Below are positions 46,201 to 52,800 of a stretch of DNA of 64,000 nt, in pieces. The DNA comes from Albibacterium profundi (GTDB taxonomy: Bacteria; Bacteroidota; Bacteroidia; Sphingobacteriales; Sphingobacteriaceae), in the NCBI RefSeq assembly GCF_042159835.1, contig NZ_JBBVGT010000002.1:186001-250000 (forward strand), given 5' to 3'. Every line of letters begins with the position of its first letter. Position 1 is the first letter of the stretch. The notes below the pieces were generated by a model, which was not told where the DNA came from, ran no database searches, and saw only the letters and a program-made list of their open reading frames with translations. The translations under genes and the position numbers were made by a program.

Positions 46201-46829
46201 CAGGCAAAAAAGATTATATGGACGCCCTAGATGGCGGTTATTGGGAATACGGAGACGATTCAGCTCCAGAGGTTGGCGTAACCTATTTTGCCGGCACCTT
46301 TGTTCGCCATCCCTTAGCGCTGGCTACTGCCAAAGCTAGTTTATTGTACATGAAAGAACGCGGGCCAAAACTCCAAGACGAGCTGAATCAAAAAACAAAA
46401 ACCTTTACAGACAGGCTTCAAAGAATCTGTACAAAGTACAACCTTCCTCATTACATCGTCCGTTTTGGTTCTCTATGGAAAATCAAGTATAAAGAAGAGT
46501 ATCCTTATAGCGAACTTCTGTTCGCCTTAATGAGAGAAAAAGGAGTACACATTCTGGATAGTTTTCCATGTTTTATTACTGAGTCGCATACGACCGAAGA
46601 GTTATCGAAAGTAAGTGCTGTATTTGAAGAATGCATATTGGAATTGCTTGAAAATAATCTTATTCCTGTCGAGAAATTATTAGAAGAAAAGGTCTTGGAA
46701 AACACAATCCATTTCGCTGATGAACCACCGATTGAAGGAGCGTTATTAGGAAAAGACGCGGATGGCAATCCCGCTTGGTTTCTACCAGATGACAATATCC
46801 CTGGGAAATATTTACAGATCAATCTTTAA
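40242..46829 (+). CDS. Hybrid NRPS-PKS gene 1: A(Thr)-PCP-KS-AT-ACP-aminotransferase
   Basis: The 2195-residue protein has these domains: adenylation (1-510), PCP (FFELGGNSLLAQ, Ser 554), ketosynthase (609-1040; Cys 779, His 915, His 954), acyltransferase (1125-1430; GHSIGE Ser 1224, HAFH 1320-1323, the malonyl-type motif), ACP (GLDSLLL, Ser 1551), a Gln-rich helical linker (about 1631-1650) and a class III PLP aminotransferase (about 1690-2150; Lys 1975). The specificity code read by eye is D-F-W-N-I-G-M-V-H-K, the standard threonine code. There is no N-terminal condensation domain and no ketoreductase. The expected product is threonine extended by malonate and aminated at the beta position: 3,4-diamino-5-hydroxyhexanoyl-ACP. 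The aminotransferase resembles those of mycosubtilin and microcystin synthetases. Confidence 0.93.
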   Translation: MGNSTFQYKTIVDLFREQVDRAPDNIAVEFNDESLTYRQLDEKSNQLAHYLQSAGVGEETLVPLCLNRSMDMIIGALGILKAGGAYVPIDPEYPIDRILYTIQDTQARVIITETGTLLSATEIENTQTILLDREDASIGKQAISSPEVTVKPENLCYIIYTSGSTGRPKGVMIEHRNVVRLFFNDSPLFDFNENDIWTMFHSFCFDFSVWEMYGALFFGGKVIVIPKSTAQDSAAYAELLEIKNVTVLNQTPSAFYLLQEHILDRKPNLNIRFIIFGGEALNPSKLKQWKETYPKCKLINMYGITETTVHVTYQEISQEHYESSKSVIGKPIPTLYTYILDENQKQVPYGVEGELYVGGAGLARGYLNMPDLTSERFILDHLGSEPSARLYRTGDLAKMHENKELEYLGRIDDQVKIRGFRIELAEIESVLLEIPTINQAIVLANEDQAGNKRLVAYLVTEEQLENDTITNHLATKLPSYMIPQLFVPIESIPLTSNGKIDKKNLPNPDASDLIKTLYAAPTNELEAKLTKLIKNILQVNRVGIDDNFFELGGNSLLAQKVISNLSEINVKLPITKLYQYPTVRKLAGELQKDEKTTHTKRKPRPAQKSDVAVIGMAGRFPGASTINELWQNLRYGKESITFFSKEELDHSLPQSLIEDADYVAARGVISDAKVFDANFFEINTKIAEVLDPQHRKFLEISWEALEQAGYASCAGESIGVYAGSSSNTYFNNNIYPNKDLMARVGDFQVLTLSDKDFLATRVAYCFDLKGPALTVQSACSTSLLAIAEAVKSIRSGQCDVALAGGVAINSPINSGHLYEEGSILSSDGHCRTFDAEAKGTVFSDGAAVILLKDLKQAEEDGDFIYGVIKGIGINNDGGGKGSFTAPSSEGQATSILNALEDAQVDPASISYVEAHGTATPIGDPIEIEGLNIAFGEQEKKQYCALGSIKSNMGHLTQAAGAAGFIKTVLSLHHQELPPSINFSKTNPHLNLEESPFYVNDQLSKWESDGIRRAGVSSFGVGGTNVHVILEEYQQTEKESSAGRPYELLTWSAKSKESVDAYAEKLKDHIQENSDLNLADVAYSLQTSKATFNHRRFAIASNNQDLIEKLNPLFQSADTKNLKEKPGNLIFVFPGQGAQYINMGKELYTNEAIFKEAVDECAELLKSELGEDIRDIIFTDSENKHKIDTLNNTYYTQPALFVTEYALAKLWMSLGAEPNWYIGHSIGEFVAAHLAGVFSLKDALHLIANRGKLMSSLAAGSMLAVRTNHKNIEGFLPTELSLAAINSQHLCVVAGPSEAVQKFIHTLEENEIVSKLLHTSHAFHSSMMDEIVEPFAELTRSLTLNVPQKPIISTVTGTWLKDSDATDPIYWAKHLRSTVRFSDAVQTALEEEPNSLFMEIGPRNGSTTLIRQHIQKQNATAIAALEHQSNQNEYVSFLRGIGHAWLNGLEIDWQAYYYNQKRKTVSTPTYAFEKKECWVEPVTILSAAPATPSEQPKTQQPVTNQISTPHYNTEMRKTQLIEKIKSILENASGIETAGMNSESSFFEIGLDSLLLTQVALTLKKEFKLPITFRKLTEEYDSLSALADYLDANLPDDTQPNIPAVPVNVLVPSSSTPNLQATDLTASDNAIGLISQQINLLAQQISLLQNGSTSNHNGHSLKVASNQSSDSDITPEEAVELKKPFGATAKIDKQRADLSASQHQFLEKFITRYNQKTTKSKAYTQQHRRQMADPRVVSGFRPLTKEMTYQLVVEKSKGSYLWDIDGNQYIDLLNGFGSNLLGYQPDFLKKALIDQIEKGYEIGPQHVLAGEVSQLICEFTGHDRVGLCNTGSEAVLGAMRIARTVTGKSLIVAFTGSYHGIVDEVLVRGTKKLKSFPAASGIMPEAVQNMLILDYGTEESLQIIKDRADEIAAVLVEPVQSRRPEFQPIEFLKELRKTTTQKEVVLIFDEIITGFRMHPGGAQALFGIKADIATYGKVVGGGVSIGIIAGKKDYMDALDGGYWEYGDDSAPEVGVTYFAGTFVRHPLALATAKASLLYMKERGPKLQDELNQKTKTFTDRLQRICTKYNLPHYIVRFGSLWKIKYKEEYPYSELLFALMREKGVHILDSFPCFITESHTTEELSKVSAVFEECILELLENNLIPVEKLLEEKVLENTIHFADEPPIEGALLGKDADGNPAWFLPDDNIPGKYLQINL

Positions 46830-46839
46830 ACGAGACACA

Positions 46840-49800
46840 ATGGAACTTACGCAAAATATAGACAACAAGACAATTGATTTACAAGAAGTAGATTTCGACC
46901 CATTTGCCGGACCAAAACTGGTTAAAGTCATTCCTACAACTCAATCACAATTAGAGATCTGGCTTTCCTGCATCATGGGCGGTGACGATGCCAACCGATC
47001 TTATAACGAATCTATCTCTCTGAAGCTAAAAGGCGACCTAAACAGACAGGCCATTAAAAGTGCTATCAATACCTTACAAGATCGTCATGAAATTTTACGC
47101 TCCACATTTAGTCCCGATGGAAAATCCATTTGTATCTACAAGCCATTCCCAGTCAGCCATACTTATCGAGATCTCTCCGAAAAAAATCCGGAAAATCAGC
47201 AAAAGGAACTCGACAAACTTCATAAAATCGACGCTGAGTCAGTGTTTGACCTCGTCCGCGGCCCTTTATTACGAACTTATTTAATAAAAACCACAGAACA
47301 AGAACACATACTGAAAATTAGTGCTCATCACCTTGTTTGTGACGGATGGTCATTTGGTATTATATTAGAGAATATCAGCGCCATCTACAATTCTCTTGTC
47401 GGAAATGAAAATATCGCGCTTGAAACCCCGATCCCATATAGCCATTATGCCCAAGAAATTCAAGAACATACCTCTTCAAATGAATATAGGGAGATAGAAG
47501 CTTTTTGGTTGAATCAGTACAACGATGTGCCAATACTAAATTTACCGACCGATCGTGTCCGTCCCCAAGTTCGTACATTTAAAAGCCACCGAGCCGATTT
47601 TTCAGTTCCCAAAAGCATCATCGAATCACTGAAGAGTTTTGGTTCAAAAAAGAAAGCAAGCCTCATCACGACGTTGATAGCAGCTTTCGAGAGCTATCTT
47701 CATCTACTGACAAAGCAGAACGATATCGTGCTCGGCCTGCCCGCTTCTGGCCAATCTGCTACGGGCAATTACGAACTAGTAGGGCATTGTGTTAATCTCC
47801 TCCCTTTACGAAGTAAAATAAACGGAGACGAGAGTTTCATGGATTATCTTGATAAAAGAAAATCAGAGATTATGGACGCCTATGATCATCAGCAGTTCAC
47901 ATTTAGCAGCCTTCTTCAGAAATTAAATATTGCCCGTGATAGTTCCCGTATACCCTTAGTACCGGTCATCTTTAATGTTGATATGGGGATGGACGCCAAT
48001 GTTTCGTTTAGTGGTCTAGAGCATGAACTATTTTCTGACCCCCGCGCCTATGAGAATTTTGAAATCTTCCTGAATATTACAGGCACCGAACAAAAACTCA
48101 ATTTCGAATGGTCTTACAACTCGCTCCTCTTTACCTCCGACACGATCGAAAAAATGATGAGTGAATTTCAGAGTTTGCTTGAATGTTTAATAGCAGAACC
48201 GTCTATAAAAATCAAAGACATACACATTTCACGAAACAGGAGCCTATTAAGAGACCTTGATCAATGGAATAACACCGTGGTTACTTACCCAAAGGACAAG
48301 ACCGTAGCTGATCTAGTTAATGAAACTGCAATCAGATACCCTTCAAAGGCAGCCATCATTTTCAATGACCAAGAAACAACCTACACCGAGCTTAACCAAC
48401 AGTCGAACCGAATTGCTCATTACCTGATCAATCAAGGGGTCAAAGAAAACGATATTATAGCATTAGTTGCCGACCGGTCTCCTGAAATGATAATCACACT
48501 GTTAGGTATTATCAAGTCAGGTGCCGCTTACCTACCCATTGACCCCCAGTACCCCGAAGGAAGAATCCAGTTTATGTTAGAAGATTCGGGGGTAAAATAT
48601 GCTCTTGTTTCTCAAACGCAGCAGGCCACTTTACATACCGCGGCGACTAAGCTCATTATTGAAGACTTATTACTTAGTCTCCAAAACACATCCAGTTCAT
48701 ATCCATCGCTCAATCTGACCGCCGATCGCACAGCTTATGTTCTTTATACATCGGGCTCGACCGGCAAACCAAAAGGAGTACAAATAAAGCACCCTAGTTT
48801 AACAAATTTCCTATTAAGCGTTCAAAAAGAGCCTGGCATCAAAGAGAACGATGTTTTGCTGGCAGTTAGCACCATCTCGTTTGACATTGCTGCCACCGAA
48901 ATCTTCCTCCCGCTTATTTCCGGAGCATCTGTTTACCTTGCAGATACCAACTCAACCAGAGACGGCCGGGCTCTCTTTGATATTGTCCAAAACAAAGGTA
49001 TCAGCATCATGCAAGCCACCCCATTAACGTGGAGGATAATGCTCGCTGCAGGATGGAACCAGAAACTACCTTTGAAAGTTATTTGTACGGGTGAGGCCTT
49101 CCCCAAAGATCTTGCTGAAACACTTCTTCTGAAGAGTTCAGAAGTTTGGAACGGTTATGGCCCCACTGAAGCCACCATTTGGGCTAGCATAAAAAAGCTT
49201 AGCGTTTCCGATGAATTAATTACCATTGGCAATCCCATTGCCAACACCCAACTATACATTCTAGATGAACATCTTTCTCCCGTGCCCTTAGGTACTTCTG
49301 GAGAGTTGTACATTGCCGGCGACTGCCTGGCCGATGGTTATCTTAACCGCCCTGACCTTAGCGATCAAAAATTTCTTCCAAATCCTTTCAAACCCGGAAC
49401 CAAGATCTACCAAACTGGTGACCTCGGTTATCGTCTTCCCAATGGCGAGGTCGTTTGCCTCGGTCGTGCCGATGCCCAAGTTAAAATAAGAGGTCATCGA
49501 ATCGAGCTCGGTGAGATAGAATATAATTTAATTCAGCAGGCTGGCATCAAGGAAGCGGTAGTCGTTGCAGATGGAGATGATAAAGACAATCAACAACTGC
49601 TAGCCTATGTTGTCCCGGATGAAAAAGACAGCTCCGGCTGGATGGAACGGTGGGATGACCTTTATACATTAGGTATAAAAAGTGAGGAATCAGTCCCGCT
49701 TGAAGATCAAAATCTAGATATCGCTATTATTTCCCAATACAATAACCAAGAAGACATCAAAGAGCATGGTCGTGAGTGGACCCAAGAAGGACTAAAACGT

Positions 49801-52800
49801 ATTCGTGCTTTAAAAGCAAAAAAGATCCTGGAGCTAGGTACCGGCGGCGGACACCTTCTTTTTGAACTGGCACCTAATGCCGAAAAATATATCGCCACGG
49901 ATTATTCTGATGTTGCAATCAGCAAGTTAAATGACAAGTTGGCTTTGAATAAGGAAAGATGGAAACACGTAAACGCATTTAGAGCACCTGCTGATGACTT
50001 CTCATCCATCCAAGAAAAAGACTTCGACCTTATTTTTTTCCATGGAGTTGTTCAATATTTTCCGACATTGGAATACCTTGTTAAGGTTCTTGAAACCGCT
50101 GTTGACCACCTTCGAGATGGCGGCTGCATCCATATTGGAGACTCGCAAACGCTCAGTGCAATCAGCATGCACTTTGCTACCGAGCAACTCGCACTTCTGC
50201 AAGATCAGGTATCAGTGGATGAGTTTGAAAAAATAGTCAGGTATCAAACAGAGAAAGAAGAAGAGATATCCATCGATCCAGGTTTCTTTTATTTCTTGCC
50301 CCAACTTATCCCCAATATCACAGCTGTTGACGTGCAAATTCGCGGAGGAGACTATTCAAACGAAGCAACCAAATGCCACTACGATATTTGGTTATACAAA
50401 GGTGAAAGCGTACCAAGAACAGTTGCAAATGATATCGTCGAGACATGGCATGAAAGAAGCTCTTTAGAATCTATTGACACTTTGTTAAGTGACCATAGCA
50501 ATAAAGTCATTTTAATACGAGATATACCAAACCAACGTGTTGTAAAAGATTACGCACTAAGCCAAATCGTTAGAACCTTAGATAAGAACGATACTGTTAA
50601 AACCATCAAAGGGAAACTGCGAGCCATAAATCCTACAGGAATTAACCCTACGGAACTATGGCGTCTGGGTGAACAGCGGGGTTTTAAAACTCATATTCGA
50701 TGGACTAACGACGCGTCAGATGGGAACATCGAAGTCGTGTTTATCCCCGTCAATTTGGGAGAATGCCTGCCTGATGCGCCTTCCCAACTAGTCATCACTT
50801 CTGAAAAAGAATACTTACGAGTAAAAAAAGATACCGTAGAAATCCTAAGCATACCTGATCACCAAATCCATCTTTGGAAAAATAAGTTAAAAGCACATCT
50901 CCCCGAATTCATGATTCCAAATGCTTTGATTGCACTTAACCGCTTTCCCACAACGGAAAACGGAAAAATAGATCGCAAGAGCCTACCTCAGCCAGCAAAA
51001 ATCTTAGCTGAGACACAATCTAGCCAAGCGAAGCCCAGCAATGCAACTGAACAGTTGATTCATGACCTCTGGTGCAAACACCTTGATCTCACCTCTGTTG
51101 ACATACACAGTAATTTCTTCGAGTTAGGTGGCCACTCTCTCATCGCCGTGCGATTGATGCTTGACTTAGAAAAAGAGACTGGGATTCGACTTCCTATTAG
51201 TGCATTATTTCAGAATTCTAGTATTGCAAAGCTAGCACAAAAGATCGTACTCAACGATGAACAGAAACTATCTGTTCAACCAAGTGCAACATCACTTGAA
51301 TCGCAAACAATCACCGCCCCCACTACAAAACCTCAAAAAGAAATATGGACATCTTGCATCTTAGGTGGTGAAAACGCTAACAGAGCATATAATATTTCTT
51401 ATGCTCAGAAATTATATGGAAAACTAGATTTAGAGATATTGAGATCATCTATTCAGGAATTGGTAAATAGACACCAATCTCTTCGCTCTACATTCAACGA
51501 TGAGGGGACCGAGATCATAATAAATCCAAACGTCGTAGCAGATTACACTTTCTTTGAAATCAGTAATTTATCACCATATGAACAAAAAGAGTTTATAGAC
51601 AAAGAGTTGCACAAGTGTGCAACTGACGTCCTTGACCTCCAACAAGCACCTCTATTCAAGGCGATTGTGATTCAGACAAGCCAAGATGAGCACCTGTTTA
51701 TCATCTCCTTCCATCATATTATCTGTGACGGTTTCTCAACAAGTATTATCATGAAAGAGTTGAGTGAAGTCTATAACGCAAAGCTTTCTGGAACAAATCT
51801 TAAAATTGCGCCTGCAGTATCTCTCAGTGATTTTACGAATAAAACCGATAAGTATTATAAGTCGGATGAATACAATGAAACGATACGCTTTTGGATTGAC
51901 CAATATCAAGGAGAAACACCTGTATTAAATCTTCCAACCGATTTTACACGACCTCAGAAACGAACATACAACGGTGCACGCGCTTATTTTCATGTCGCAA
52001 ACGACAATATAAAAAAACTGAAAGCTCTGGCTTTTAACAATGGCTGTAGCTCAGCAATACTATTCCGATCCATCTTTGAAATCTTTTTATCCAGAATTTG
52101 TAACCAAAAAACAATTATAACCGGTTTACCAGTTGCTGGTCAGTTAAATGAGGAAAACACCAATCTTGTAGGTCACTGTGTAAACCTTTTACCTTTAAAA
52201 ACTACTATAAATCCGAAACTAACTTTCGAGGCCTATCTTGCTGAAAGACGCGACTCTATTTTAGAAGTTTACAATCATTACAACATCACCTTTAGTGATT
52301 TACTAAGCAGCCTAAAATACAAACGTGATACCTCTCGACTTCCACTAACCCCTGTTTTTCTAAATATTAATTCAGACAAGTTCGAATTTGAGTTTATTAA
52401 TTTAAAAAAAGAGACTTACCCTACCAAGAAGCTTTTTGAAACATTCGAAATCGCTTTAAATATTGACGATCTCACCACTGAAGTTGTATTCCGATGGGAT
52501 TATAACACCGATCTGTTCAAATCGGAAACAATCGAAGAGTTCCAACGAGAATTTGAAACGCTAATTAATATTTTTTCAAACGAATCAAATATTATTATTG
52601 GAAAAATAGCGACAAAGCACGACAAAGAGTATGAAGCACTCTTAAAAAAAGTAGCTGACTGGAATAGTACCCAACAAATCTATCCCAAGGATAAAAATAT
52701 TACAGCATATATAGACGAAATCAGTAATAGTTATCCGTCAAAAACTGCATTAACATACAACAATCAGCATATTACTTACCAGGAGCTGAATCTCCAATCA

